Below are positions 12,306-22,481 of a DNA stretch of 64,000 nt, piece after piece. This DNA comes from an uncultured Pelagibacteraceae bacterium. GTDB taxonomy: Bacteria > Pseudomonadota > Alphaproteobacteria > Pelagibacterales > Pelagibacteraceae. Position numbers and translations under genes: made by a program. Location of the stretch: contig CABZCA010000007.1 of assembly GCA_902524115.1 (NCBI GenBank), positions 1 to 64,000 of the forward strand, written 5' to 3'. Positions within the stretch are counted from its first letter, which is position 1. Each line of letters opens with the position of its first letter. The notes beneath the pieces were generated by a model, which saw nothing but the letters and a program-made list of their open reading frames with translations, had not been told where the DNA came from and searched no databases.

Positions 12306-13225
12306 TGAGCAAAAAAATTGCTTTCATGGGTACCCCCACCATTTCTGGGCAAATACTCAAATCATTGTATCAAAATGGTTTTGATATTGAGGTTGTTTAT
12401 ACTCAACCACCTGTAGCATCAAATAGAGGGCACAGATTAAATAAGTCACCCGTTCATATAATGGCTGAAATATTAAATATTCCTGTAAGAACTCCTATAG
12501 AATTAGATAATACTGTAGAAAAAAACTTTCTTCGTAAACAAAATATAAGTTTAGGTATAGTTGTTGCTTACGGGGAGATTCTTAAAAAAGATATTTTAGA
12601 AATTCCAAAATATGGATGGATAAATATTCATTATTCACTTTTACCAAAATTACGAGGTGCGGCTCCCATTCAAAGAGCAATTATGAACAATGAAACATCA
12701 ACAGGTATTTCTATAATGAAAATTAATGAGGGCTTAGACGCCGGTCCCATCTGTAATCAATATTCTATAAATATTTTAGAAAATGAAAATAGTGAGGATT
12801 TATCTCAAAGGTTAAGTAATTTAGCATCTGAAAAAATACTACAAAATATTGATGATATATTTGATAACAAAGCAAATTTTAAAGAACAAGATAATAGCAA
12901 ATCTACATATGCAAAAAAAATTAAAAAAGAAGAAGGAAAAATAAATTGGGAGGACAGTAATTTAAAAATAATAGGAAAAATTAATGGTCTATATCCTAAT
13001 CCAGGAGGTTGGTTTGAATTTCAAGGGGAAAGATACAAGATACTAAAAGCAGAAAAATCAATTTTAAGTGGAAAATCAGGATATGTTTTATCAGATAATT
13101 TTGAAATTGGTTGTGGTGAAAATTCAATAAAGATCATTGAGATACAGAGACAAGGTAAAAAAGTTCAAAAAACTATGGAATTTCTGCGTGGTAGCCAAAT
13201 TTCTAAAGGCACTGATTTGAATTAA
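12305..13225 (+). CDS. fmt: methionyl-tRNA formyltransferase
   Basis: HYSLLPKLRGAAPIQRAI, MKINEGLDAGPI; follows def directly. Confidence 0.95.
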   Translation: MSKKIAFMGTPTISGQILKSLYQNGFDIEVVYTQPPVASNRGHRLNKSPVHIMAEILNIPVRTPIELDNTVEKNFLRKQNISLGIVVAYGEILKKDILEIPKYGWINIHYSLLPKLRGAAPIQRAIMNNETSTGISIMKINEGLDAGPICNQYSINILENENSEDLSQRLSNLASEKILQNIDDIFDNKANFKEQDNSKSTYAKKIKKEEGKINWEDSNLKIIGKINGLYPNPGGWFEFQGERYKILKAEKSILSGKSGYVLSDNFEIGCGENSIKIIEIQRQGKKVQKTMEFLRGSQISKGTDLN

Positions 13226-13227
13226 AC

Positions 13228-13968
13228 ATGTTCAGATACCAAATTCTAATCGAATATGTTGGATCTTCTTTCATAGGTTGGCAGGTACAAACAAAAGGCA
13301 AAACTATACAAGGATTAATTCAAAAAAAAATTTCATATATTTTAAATGAAAAAATTACACTTATTGGTTCGGGAAGAACAGATGCTGGTGTTCATGCAAT
13401 TGAGCAATCTGCACATTTTGATGTCACTGTAAAAATCCAAAATTTAAACAAATTTTTAAAATCAATTAATTATTTTTTAAATAAATACGAAATAGCCATT
13501 ATAAAAATAAAAAAAAAAAATATGAAATTTCATGCACGGTTTTCTGCAAAAGAGAGAGTTTATAAATATGTTATTTTCAATCAATTAAGTAAACCGATTC
13601 TTCAAAATATGCGAGGATGGTTTGTTATTAAAAAACTCGAATTAAAGATAATGAAAAAAGCAGCAAAAAAGTTAATTGGAACTCATGATTTTTCAACTTT
13701 TAGAGCATCTGGATGTAATGCAAAGAGCCCAATAAGGTCAATTAAATCAGTTAAAATTAAAAAGACAAAAAACAAAATTGAATTAGAGTTTAGATCTCAA
13801 TCATTTTTAAAACAACAAGTTAGATCAATGGTTGGTTGTTTAAAATATATTGGTGAAAAAAAGTGGACATTAAAAAAATTTACAAGCGTAATTAAATCAA
13901 AAAATAGAAATTTATGCGCACCGCCAGCACCAGCAGAAGGATTATTTTTAAAAAAAGTTTTATACTAA
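13228..13968 (+). CDS. truA: tRNA pseudouridine synthase A
   Basis: GSGRTDAGVHA, RFSAKERVYKY, FLKQQVRSMVG. Confidence 0.95.
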   Translation: MFRYQILIEYVGSSFIGWQVQTKGKTIQGLIQKKISYILNEKITLIGSGRTDAGVHAIEQSAHFDVTVKIQNLNKFLKSINYFLNKYEIAIIKIKKKNMKFHARFSAKERVYKYVIFNQLSKPILQNMRGWFVIKKLELKIMKKAAKKLIGTHDFSTFRASGCNAKSPIRSIKSVKIKKTKNKIELEFRSQSFLKQQVRSMVGCLKYIGEKKWTLKKFTSVIKSKNRNLCAPPAPAEGLFLKKVLY

Positions 13969-14438
13969 ATCTTCCTATTACCCATTGAGAATTTTTTATT
14001 AATTCTCCACCTTGACTCTTCTCTTACAATATAGCCACAACAGATTTTTGACTTACATTTACAAGGAAATTGTTTGTAATCTTTGTCATAACCAAATCCA
14101 TAGTCACAAGTTAATTCCTCACCTTTTTTAATATTTTTGATTGCTTTAACCCAAATTTTAAGTCCCTTACCATCGTAGTCACAATTATTTTCACATGAGT
14201 GATTTATTAGACCAGCTGTATTCCATGGGAAATCTCCATCGAGATCATATCTTTTATTTACTGTAAATAAATATATTGGCTTACTGTTATCGTATTTGTC
14301 AGAATTCTCAGTTTGTTTTTTGGTAATTAATTTACCAATGTAATCGATTATTTTTTCACCTTCTTTTATATCTCTTGTAGCGTAAAGTCCTTTACCTTTT
14401 TTATCAATATCAGACTTTTTAATCTTATATAATTTCAT
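13965..14438 (-). CDS. SET-domain protein (putative protein lysine methyltransferase)
   Basis: KGKGLYATRDIKEGE, GLINHSCENNCDY, KKGEELTCDYGF and post-SET-like CKCKSKICCGY. Confidence 0.88.
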   Translation of the reverse strand: MKLYKIKKSDIDKKGKGLYATRDIKEGEKIIDYIGKLITKKQTENSDKYDNSKPIYLFTVNKRYDLDGDFPWNTAGLINHSCENNCDYDGKGLKIWVKAIKNIKKGEELTCDYGFGYDKDYKQFPCKCKSKICCGYIVREESRWRINKKFSMGNRKI

Positions 14439-14469
14439 ATGTTTGTGTTTATTGTTAAAAAAAATATTA

Positions 14470-15399
14470 TCAATTAAATTCTATCAACGCATCAACATGT
14501 CTTAGGGTGCTACTTTGTAAAGCTTTAAGATCATAACCACCTTCAAGAATTGAAACGACCCTACCATTACAAAAAGATTTAGAATACTCCAAGGTCCTTT
14601 TGGTAATTGTATAATAATCCTCTGTACTTAATCTCAATTGTGCTAACGGATCGTCAATATGTGCATCAAAACCCGCAGAAAATAACAAAAATTCAGGTTT
14701 AAACTGTTTTATTTTAGTTAAAACATTTTCATAAGCATTTAAATATACTTCAGAAGTTGTACCAGCTTCTAGTGGAATATTTAATACATTATTAAATTTT
14801 CCAATTTCCTTATTTGAACCTGAGCCGGGGTAATAAGGGTATTGGTGAGTAGAAACATATAATACCTTTTCATTATCATAAAAAATATCTTGAGTTCCAT
14901 TACCATGGTGAACATCAAAATCAATTATTGCAATTTTTTTGTATTTATACTTTTCAATTAGGTAATTAGCACCAACGGCTACATTATTATAGATACAAAA
15001 TCCCATAGCTTTTTCTTTTTCTGCATGATGACCCGGAGGTCTTACAGCACAAAAAGCATTCTTAAATTTTTTGTTTTGTACTCCATCTATTGCTGTAATA
15101 ATTGAACCTACTGCATCTTTAGTAGCATCTTTACTGCCAGGGGAAACAATTGTATCACCATCTAAAAATACTAAACCTTTTTTTGGAAAAGACTGTTTAA
15201 CATGATTAATATACTCCGTTGAATGAGTTTTATTTAAAAAAAATTCGTCAAATTTATTTGGTTTTTTCCATATAAGATTTTTGTTATCTACTTTTTTAAA
15301 GTTATCAATTATTGCAGTAACCCTATCAATTTTTTCTGGATGACCATTTCCAGTATTATGGTTTTTATAAGTATCTGAAGTGATTAGAGCAGTCTTCAC
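14470..15399 (-). CDS. histone deacetylase / acetylpolyamine amidohydrolase family protein
   Basis: RPPGHHAEKEKAMGFCIYNNVA, IIDFDVHHGNGTQDIFY, SAGFDAHIDDPL, LEGGYDL. Confidence 0.92.
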   Translation of the reverse strand: MKTALITSDTYKNHNTGNGHPEKIDRVTAIIDNFKKVDNKNLIWKKPNKFDEFFLNKTHSTEYINHVKQSFPKKGLVFLDGDTIVSPGSKDATKDAVGSIITAIDGVQNKKFKNAFCAVRPPGHHAEKEKAMGFCIYNNVAVGANYLIEKYKYKKIAIIDFDVHHGNGTQDIFYDNEKVLYVSTHQYPYYPGSGSNKEIGKFNNVLNIPLEAGTTSEVYLNAYENVLTKIKQFKPEFLLFSAGFDAHIDDPLAQLRLSTEDYYTITKRTLEYSKSFCNGRVVSILEGGYDLKALQSSTLRHVDALIEFN

Positions 15400-16553
15400 T
15401 TAAAATAATTTTTTAAAACTTTTGCATATATTAAACTTAATTTTTTTAAATCGGTTAGTGAGACAGCCTCATCAACTTTATGCATAGTTTTTCCTACTAA
15501 GCCAAATTCTAAACAAGGAGCTATTTTCCTAATGAACCTTGCATCTGATGTACCCCCAGTAGTTGAAAGTTTAGGTTTTATCTTAGTAACTTTTTTAATA
15601 ACATTTTGTATCATAAATGTTGTACTATTAGGCTTTGTAAGAAAAGCTTCACCTGAAACACTGTAATCAATTTTATATTTAGATTTAGTTTTATTACATA
15701 CTTTTTTTAAAACTTTGTTAATTTTTTTTTTAATGGAATTTGAAGTATGCATATTATTAAATCTTATATTAAACGAAGCATACGCAAGACCTGGAATTAC
15801 ATTATCTGCTTTATTTTTTATATTAATTTTTGTAATTTCAAGATTTGTTGGTTGAAAATCCTTTGTGCCTTTGTCAAATCTTAAATCTTTTAATTCCTTA
15901 AGTATTCTAACTAGAGCAGTCGAAGGATTATTTGCTCTATGAGGATATGCTACATGCCCTTGAACTCCTGTAACTGTTAATCGACCGTTCATACTTCCTC
16001 TTCGACCAATTTTAATCATTTCACCTAATTTATTAGGATTAGTTGGCTCTCCAACCAAGCAAAAATCTATTTTTTCTCTTTTCTTTTTTAAATAGTCCAC
16101 AACCTTCTTGGTTCCATTAATGGCATCACCTTCCTCATCTCCAGTAATTAAAAGGCTTATCGATCCTTTAAATCCTCTATTTTTTTCAACAAAAACGCTT
16201 ATAGCAGACACAAAAGCAGCTATAGAACTTTTCATGTCATTTGCACCCCTTCCGATTAAATGTCCTTTTTTAATTGATGGTTTAAACGGATTTATTGTCC
16301 AATCTCTTAAATTTCCAGCAGGAACAACATCAAGATGTCCCGCATAACAAAAATTAGGACTTTTATCCCCTAATCTTGCATATAGATTTTTAACCGGTGC
16401 ATTTCCTTTTTCTTTAAACTCCAGAATTTTAGTTTTAAACCCAAGTTCTTTTAATTTTTTTTCCAAAAATTTCATTATTCCGGCATCTATAGGGGTTACA
16501 GTTGGAAATCTAATTAGCTCTTTGGCTAATTGAAGTTCATTTATAATTTTCAT
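15396..16553 (-). CDS. dapE: succinyl-diaminopimelate desuccinylase
   Basis: YAGHLDVVPAG, GRGANDMKSS, GDEEGDAINGTKKV, VGEPT; adjacent dapD. Confidence 0.92.
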   Translation of the reverse strand: MKIINELQLAKELIRFPTVTPIDAGIMKFLEKKLKELGFKTKILEFKEKGNAPVKNLYARLGDKSPNFCYAGHLDVVPAGNLRDWTINPFKPSIKKGHLIGRGANDMKSSIAAFVSAISVFVEKNRGFKGSISLLITGDEEGDAINGTKKVVDYLKKKREKIDFCLVGEPTNPNKLGEMIKIGRRGSMNGRLTVTGVQGHVAYPHRANNPSTALVRILKELKDLRFDKGTKDFQPTNLEITKINIKNKADNVIPGLAYASFNIRFNNMHTSNSIKKKINKVLKKVCNKTKSKYKIDYSVSGEAFLTKPNSTTFMIQNVIKKVTKIKPKLSTTGGTSDARFIRKIAPCLEFGLVGKTMHKVDEAVSLTDLKKLSLIYAKVLKNYFK

Positions 16554-16558
16554 CGAAA

Positions 16559-17386
16559 CTATTCTCTCAATAGATCGTTAATAGAAGTTTTAGATCTTGT
16601 TTTCTCATCTACTTGTTTAATTATTACTGCACAATATAGTGAGGGCGCTGTTGAGCTATTTTTATCAGGAAGTGAACCTGGAACTACAACTGAATAAGGG
16701 GGAATTTTTCCATAAGTAATTTCTCCAGTCCTCCTATTAACAATTTTAGTAGATTGTCCTATATACATTCCCATACTCAGCACGGATCCTTCACCTACAA
16801 TTACACCTTCTACAACTTCAGACATTGCACCTAAAAAAACATTATCCTCGATAATAGTTGGCAGAGCTTGTGCAGGTTCTAAAACTCCACCCACACCTGA
16901 ACCTGCTGAGATATGACAATTTTTTCCAATTTGGCTACAGCTTCCTGCTCTTGCAAATGTATCAATCATTGTTCCTTCGTCTATATATGCCCCAATGTTG
17001 ACGTAGCATGGCATTAAAACTGCATTCTTACCAACAAAACTTCCTTTTCTTACTGGTGAGTTTGGCACCATTCTAAAGCCAGCTTTATCATGATCTTCTT
17101 TTGTCCATCCTACAGTCTTACCCTTTAGTAAATGAGCTTTATCATACCAGCTACTATATGGACCATTCAAATTTTCCATTGGATATAATCTAAAACTTAA
17201 CATGATTGCTTTTTTCAAATGTTGATGAGTTATCCATTCACCATTTATTTTTTCAGCAACTCGTGACTTTCCGCTATCTAAATCTTCAATAACTTGATTT
17301 ATAGTATCTTTTAAAGACTGATCTGAAGAGTGGTTTATTTGATCTCTTTTTTCCCAAGCTTCATTTATTACATTTTCTACACTCAT
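16559..17386 (-). CDS. dapD: 2,3,4,5-tetrahydropyridine-2,6-dicarboxylate N-succinyltransferase
   Basis: Left-handed beta-helix hexapeptides, FRMVPNSPVRKGSFVGKNAVLMP, GGVLEPAQALPTIIEDN. Confidence 0.95.
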   Translation of the reverse strand: MSVENVINEAWEKRDQINHSSDQSLKDTINQVIEDLDSGKSRVAEKINGEWITHQHLKKAIMLSFRLYPMENLNGPYSSWYDKAHLLKGKTVGWTKEDHDKAGFRMVPNSPVRKGSFVGKNAVLMPCYVNIGAYIDEGTMIDTFARAGSCSQIGKNCHISAGSGVGGVLEPAQALPTIIEDNVFLGAMSEVVEGVIVGEGSVLSMGMYIGQSTKIVNRRTGEITYGKIPPYSVVVPGSLPDKNSSTAPSLYCAVIIKQVDEKTRSKTSINDLLRE

Positions 17387-17389
17387 AAT

Positions 17390-18052
17390 TTACAAGTTTT
17401 TTAATAACCTTATTTCTTTTAAAAATAAAGAGAGATTTTCTATTTTATAGTCAATATAGTCTTTATCAGATTCTTTTTTACCCCAATATTCATTATTGAT
17501 TAGCCAAACAGTTGTAGCTCCTCTTTCTTTTCCAATTGATAAGTTTTTTGCAATATCTTCAATATAAATTGTTTCTGTTGGGTCAATATCAAATTTTTTT
17601 ACCATCAGATCGAATGCTTTGGCTGCAGGTTTTGGGCTATATTCCGCATCAACTATATCAAATACATCCTCAAATAGATCATCAATACCCAAATGTGTAG
17701 TTATATTATTAACATGCGCACTAGAACCATTGGTAAAAACGAACTTTCTTAAATCTAATTTTTCAATTTCGTCTCTTAAAACAATATCCTTTTCCATAAA
17801 AGATAAGTCAATATCATGAACAAAATTTAAAAACTCTTTGGGAGGAATATCATGATGTATCATTAATCCATTTAGACTTGTATCATATTTATGAAAGTAG
17901 TCGGTTTGTAATTTTTTAGCTTCGACTAAGTTAATTTTTAATTTTTCAGAAATGTATTTCGTCATTCTTTTACTTACTTGACCAAATACAGATTCTAAAT
18001 CCTGATAAAGAACACCATCACAATCAAATAGAATATTTTTTATATTTTTCAT
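17390..18052 (-). CDS. HAD-superfamily pyrimidine 5'-nucleotidase-like hydrolase
   Basis: LFDCDGVLY, VFTNGS, KPAAKAF, IYIEDIAKNL. Confidence 0.8.
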   Translation of the reverse strand: MKNIKNILFDCDGVLYQDLESVFGQVSKRMTKYISEKLKINLVEAKKLQTDYFHKYDTSLNGLMIHHDIPPKEFLNFVHDIDLSFMEKDIVLRDEIEKLDLRKFVFTNGSSAHVNNITTHLGIDDLFEDVFDIVDAEYSPKPAAKAFDLMVKKFDIDPTETIYIEDIAKNLSIGKERGATTVWLINNEYWGKKESDKDYIDYKIENLSLFLKEIRLLKNL

Positions 18053-18897
18053 TTTCTTATTAATGTTCCGGCTCCTTTATCTGAAAATAATTCAAATAAA
18101 ATTGAATGTTTTTTTCTTCCATCAATAATTCCAACACCTGTAACTCCATTCATTACTGCGTCTAAGCATGTATTGATTTTAGGTATCATACCCTCAGTTA
18201 TAATTCCATTATTTACCATCTCTAAGATTTCTGAAGATGTGATTTCCTCAATTAGTTTTTTTTCTTTATTCAGTACACCCTCAACGTTCGTCATTAATAA
18301 TAGTCTTCTACATTTCAAAGATTTTGCTATAGCACCAGCTGCTGTATCTCCGTTAATATTAAATGTTTGATTATTTTTACCTTTTCCTAAAGGCGATATA
18401 ATTGGTACTGAATTTACCTTAATTATATTTTTTATAATATTTGTATTTATTTTATTTGGTTTTCCAACAAAACCAAGTTCCTCTGCTTCTGAAATAACTT
18501 CTATAACATTATTTTTTTTTGTGTTTAATGAGATTGCTTTTGTATCTTTTTCAATTAAGGAATTTACAATATCTTCATTAAAATCAATAAGGACATCTTC
18601 AACAATATTTATAATTTTTTCGTCTGTAACTCTTAAACCTCTAATAAATTTAGATTGAATATTTGATTTTTCTAACTCTCTTTTAATTCTAGGACCACCT
18701 CCGTGAACTATTATTATTGATAATCCTAACTTATTTAGAATACTTATATCTGAAATAAAATTGTTAAAAATATTTCTATCAATAAAAACGTTTCCTCCAT
18801 ATTTAATGACTATTAATTCATTTTTATATTTATCTATATATTTTTTAACCTCGCCGATGGTAGGACCATCTTTTGGTACTATTTTTTCTATTTCCAT
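18049..18897 (-). CDS. argB: acetylglutamate kinase
   Basis: VIKYGGNVF, IIVHGGGPRI, NGDTAAGAIA, EGMIPKINTCLDAV. Confidence 0.95.
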   Translation of the reverse strand: MEIEKIVPKDGPTIGEVKKYIDKYKNELIVIKYGGNVFIDRNIFNNFISDISILNKLGLSIIIVHGGGPRIKRELEKSNIQSKFIRGLRVTDEKIINIVEDVLIDFNEDIVNSLIEKDTKAISLNTKKNNVIEVISEAEELGFVGKPNKINTNIIKNIIKVNSVPIISPLGKGKNNQTFNINGDTAAGAIAKSLKCRRLLLMTNVEGVLNKEKKLIEEITSSEILEMVNNGIITEGMIPKINTCLDAVMNGVTGVGIIDGRKKHSILFELFSDKGAGTLIRK

Positions 18898-18902
18898 TTT
18901 TA

Positions 18903-20585
18903 TTAAACAGTTTTGACGGTCGTTCTTTTGATTATTATGTACTGTTGTGCCATTGTTAATATGTTATTTATAGTCCAGTAAATAACTAATCCTGCTGGGA
19001 AAGGAGCTAGTATTACAGTCAAAAATAAAGGAAAGAACATAAATATTTTTGCTTGAACGGGATCGGGAGGTGTAGGATTTAGTTTTTGTTGCATCCACAT
19101 TGAAACACCCATTAAGCATGGCCACACACCTATTAGTAAAAAAGAAGGAGGATCCCATGGAATTAATCCAAATAAATTAAATATAGATGTAGGATCTCTT
19201 TCACTTAAATCTTTTATCCAACCAAAAAACGGCTGATGCCTCATCTCAATAGTTACAAATAAAACTTTATAAATTGCAAAGAAAAAAGGTATTTGAATGA
19301 AAATTGGAAGACATCCACTTATTGGATTAACTTTCTCTCTTTTATATAAAGCCATCATTTCTTGTTGGAGTTTCATTTTATCTTCTTTATGTAATTCTTT
19401 TAGTCTTGTCATTTCTGGTTGAAGAACTTTCATTTTAGCCATTGACCTAAATGAGTAATTTGCAAGTGGAAAAAAAGCTAATCTTATACAAGCGGTTATC
19501 ATTATAATTGCTATTCCAAAATTACCAGCTAGATTAAAGAAATATTGGATTGCAAAGAATAAAGGTTTTACAATGAAGTAAAACCACCCCCAATCTATTG
19601 CTAAATCAAACTTATTAATATTCTCACTCTCTGCATATCCATCAATAACGTTTACTTCTTTTGCAGCAATAATTAACCTGATTGAGTTACTTTTTGTTTC
19701 ATTTGCACCAACTTCAGTTGCATTTGTCTCAATAAAATTTGCTCTAAACTTATTTTTGTAATCAAAATCAGATCTAAAACTTTTATCTTTTTCAGGGATC
19801 AGACTAGTAAGCCAATACTTATCAGTTATACCAAGCCATCCAGATTGTGCATTCTTGGAATATTTTTTTTCCTCAATATCATCATAATCTTCCTCTACCA
19901 ATTGATCATCAAAAACTCCAATTAAGCCCTCATGCAAAATGTAAAAATTAGTTACATCGGGGGCTACATTTCTAATAATTTGTCCATATGGATAAAAATT
20001 ATAAGTTTTATCTGAATTATTAATAATTGTTTGATTAATATTGAAAAGATATTGTTTATCTAAACTTATTTCTTTTACGAATTTAATATTTTGATTGTTA
20101 GTCCAACTTAATTTTACAGGGGAATTAGGTGTAAGTTTATTATTTCCCTCTATATTCCATAAAGATTTTGAGTTTGGTAAGTCAATATTTTTACTAGTTG
20201 TTGCCCAACCTGTCTCTACATAATATCCATTATTAGACTGTTTAGGATTTAGCAGAATTACATTATCATCTCCATTTAAAGTATTAGTATAATTTTTAAA
20301 AGTTAAGTCATCTATTGATGACCCAATTAATGAAATTGAACCTCTAATTTTGTCATTTTCAAAAAGAACTCTTTCATTTTCTTTTAAAGCATCATTTCTA
20401 GATATTTTAATTGTTTCTTCGTCCTGAACTAATGATGGTGCATCCGTTGAAGAACTTTCACTAGTAATAGTCTTATCATTTGGAATATCTTTTTGGTCTA
20501 CTACAGCCGGAGCGAAGAATAGACTATAAAGTATTATTACAGCCGCGCTCAAAGATATTGCGGCAATTACATTTTTTGTATCCAT
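18903..20585 (-). CDS. yidC: membrane protein insertase YidC
   Basis: YidC/Oxa1 domain: KVNPISGCLPIFIQIPFFFAIYKVL, periplasmic domain, gene order with yidD/rnpA/rpmH. Confidence 0.95.
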   Translation of the reverse strand: MDTKNVIAAISLSAAVIILYSLFFAPAVVDQKDIPNDKTITSESSSTDAPSLVQDEETIKISRNDALKENERVLFENDKIRGSISLIGSSIDDLTFKNYTNTLNGDDNVILLNPKQSNNGYYVETGWATTSKNIDLPNSKSLWNIEGNNKLTPNSPVKLSWTNNQNIKFVKEISLDKQYLFNINQTIINNSDKTYNFYPYGQIIRNVAPDVTNFYILHEGLIGVFDDQLVEEDYDDIEEKKYSKNAQSGWLGITDKYWLTSLIPEKDKSFRSDFDYKNKFRANFIETNATEVGANETKSNSIRLIIAAKEVNVIDGYAESENINKFDLAIDWGWFYFIVKPLFFAIQYFFNLAGNFGIAIIMITACIRLAFFPLANYSFRSMAKMKVLQPEMTRLKELHKEDKMKLQQEMMALYKREKVNPISGCLPIFIQIPFFFAIYKVLFVTIEMRHQPFFGWIKDLSERDPTSIFNLFGLIPWDPPSFLLIGVWPCLMGVSMWMQQKLNPTPPDPVQAKIFMFFPLFLTVILAPFPAGLVIYWTINNILTMAQQYIIIKRTTVKTV

Positions 20586-20588
20586 AAA

Positions 20589-20831
20589 TTACTTTTTCTT
20601 TTTAACTGGGTCAAATCCTTCTCCACCACCCAAAAATTTTATTGGATGACAACTAAGTATTCTTTTAAATCCATTAATACTTCCTTTTAAAATTCCATTC
20701 TCTTTTAAATTTTCAATAAAATAATCTGAACATGTTGGAAGATATCTACAATTATTTCCTAAATATGGAGATATCAAAATTTGATAAAACCTTATAATCT
20801 TAATCATTAAAAATTTGATAACATTAGTCAT
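20589..20831 (-). CDS. yidD: membrane protein insertion efficiency factor YidD
   Basis: YQILISPYLGNNCRYLPTCSDYFIENL, GGGEGFDPV. Confidence 0.94.
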   Translation of the reverse strand: MTNVIKFLMIKIIRFYQILISPYLGNNCRYLPTCSDYFIENLKENGILKGSINGFKRILSCHPIKFLGGGEGFDPVKKKK

Positions 20832-21169
20832 TTAATTTTTTTAAAGTCTTCTATTGTTAGCATTTTTATTTTTTCATAAGGATCTTTGCTTACTGATATT
20901 CTAGCTATCAATAAATAGCAGTAGTTAAAATTTATATTAATAGATTTTACTGCATCATTCATAATATTTCTAAGCCTTCTTTTTATTCTATTTCTAGTTA
21001 CTGCATTCCCAATTTTTTTTTTAGCTACAAAACTAATATTTAATTTATTGTTATTTTTATCAGAAAGTTTTTTAAAGAAAATTGTTAAATATTTGTTAGA
21101 TATTTTTTTTCCCTTTAGAATAGACTTAAAATCCTCGTTTTTAGAAAGACTAACAATCTTATTTTTCAT
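20828..21169 (-). CDS. rnpA: ribonuclease P protein component
   Basis: KKIGNAVTRNRIKRRLRNI; between rpmH and yidD. Confidence 0.93.
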   Translation of the reverse strand: MKNKIVSLSKNEDFKSILKGKKISNKYLTIFFKKLSDKNNNKLNISFVAKKKIGNAVTRNRIKRRLRNIMNDAVKSININFNYCYLLIARISVSKDPYEKIKMLTIEDFKKIK

Positions 21170-21306
21170 TAAACGTTTGTTAATTTTTTTCTTCCCTTTG
21201 CCCTTCTTCTTTTTAATACTTTTCGTCCACCCTTAGTTTTCTTTTTTGCTCGAAACCCGACAGCTTTTTTTCTCTTTCTATTACTTGGTTGATATGTACG
21301 TTTCAT
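21169..21306 (-). CDS. rpmH: 50S ribosomal protein L34 (absent from the ORF track because it is short)
   Basis: Reverse strand translates as [45 protein letters not shown]; stop overlaps the rnpA ATG by 1 nt. Confidence 0.96.
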   Translation of the reverse strand: MKRTYQPSNRKRKKAVGFRAKKKTKGGRKVLKRRRAKGRKKLTNV

Positions 21307-21388
21307 TGTTGTTAAATAAATGTTAAATTCCGGTAGTTATACAAATATATGTATATAAGTACAGCGATTTTTAATAAGTTAAAAATCA

Positions 21389-22105
21389 ATGAATAGAGAA
21401 AAAAAAATTAAAATCATTTTAGGTTTCTTATATCTGGTTATTATATCAAGTTTTTTAATGATTTTTTTTGCTAATTTTTCTTTAGGTGAGGTTACAAGTT
21501 ATGATTTTATAAAAAATAATTATCATTACTTATCTCAAATCAAAAAATCAAATTATATTATTGTAAGCTTATTGTTTATTTTATTTACCATTTTGTGGGT
21601 TTTATTACTTGGTTTTGGATCTCCGATACTCCTTCTTGCAGGCTTTATTTTTGGAAAGTGGATTGGATCAATCTATGCCACCCTTGCACTTTCATTAGGT
21701 GCAACAATATTATATTTGATTGCTAATTACTTTTTTAAAGACATTGTTGAAAAAAAATTTTCTGCCAAGTTTATTTATTTAAGAAATAAATTTAAAAAAA
21801 ATGAATTTAATTTTTTTCTTTTGTACAGGTTTATTGGTGGTATTCCTTTTTTTATTTCAAATATTTTGCCAACAATTTTTGACGTTAAACTGAAAAATTT
21901 TTTCTTTGGAAGCGTACTTGGTATGTATCCCCAAATATTTATTTGGTCTTCTTTAGGATCAGGTCTAGGTACAATAATTGAAAATAACTTAAAGGCTCCA
22001 TCTTTAATAGATTTAGCCTTTTCTACTGAAATTTATATGCCTATAATTGGATTTATAATCTTACTTATTTTTGGGTTAATTCTCAAAAATAAATTTTACA
22101 AATAA
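21389..22105 (+). CDS. TVP38/TMEM64 (DedA/VTT-like) membrane protein
   Basis: LLLGFGSPILLLAGFIFGKWIGSIYATLALSLGATILYL and FRFIGGIPFFISN-type VTT pattern. Confidence 0.8.
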   Translation: MNREKKIKIILGFLYLVIISSFLMIFFANFSLGEVTSYDFIKNNYHYLSQIKKSNYIIVSLLFILFTILWVLLLGFGSPILLLAGFIFGKWIGSIYATLALSLGATILYLIANYFFKDIVEKKFSAKFIYLRNKFKKNEFNFFLLYRFIGGIPFFISNILPTIFDVKLKNFFFGSVLGMYPQIFIWSSLGSGLGTIIENNLKAPSLIDLAFSTEIYMPIIGFIILLIFGLILKNKFYK

Positions 22106-22111
22106 ATTTGA

Positions 22112-22185
22112 TGGTGCCCCCATCCAGAATTGAACTGGAAACTCATCCTTACCATGGATGTGTTATACCATTTAACTATAGGGGC
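22112..22185 (-). tRNA. tRNA-Thr (anticodon GGT)
   Basis: Reverse strand GCCCCTA TA GTTA AATGGTA TAAC ... CATCC ATGGTAA GGATG ... TCCAG TTCAATT CTGGA TGGGGGC A CCA folds as a cloverleaf. Confidence 0.92.
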
Positions 22186-22280
22186 AATTATTAACTCAAA
22201 TTAGTGTATAAATTTAATTTTTTCAAATTATTGCCTTATTTTTTTTTAAAAATGAGTTATATCTATTCTAGGAGAATGAA

Positions 22281-22478
22281 ATGGGAATACACTATACTTA
22301 TGGAGCAAATAAAAATGCTAAGCTTATGGAAAAAAAAGCAAAAAGAGAGAAAAAACTTGCAGAAAAAAGGGCTAAGAAGCAAGTGAAAACTGGTCCTATA
22401 AAAGTTGAAGATGAAAAAGCTATTCCTATTGATCAAGTTATAACACTAGATCATCTGACAAATCCTAACAAAAAATAA
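22281..22478 (+). CDS. small Lys-rich hypothetical protein
   Basis: 65 aa ORF MGIHYTYGANKNAKLMEKKAKREKKLAEKRAKKQ...; preceded by aggag-like RBS. Confidence 0.65.
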   Translation: MGIHYTYGANKNAKLMEKKAKREKKLAEKRAKKQVKTGPIKVEDEKAIPIDQVITLDHLTNPNKK

Positions 22479-22481
22479 AGA

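Noticed and set aside
22204-22386. 60-aa ORF overlapping the Lys-rich 65-aa ORF in another frame
   Set aside because: Shadow frame; the 65-aa ORF has a better RBS and protein-like composition.
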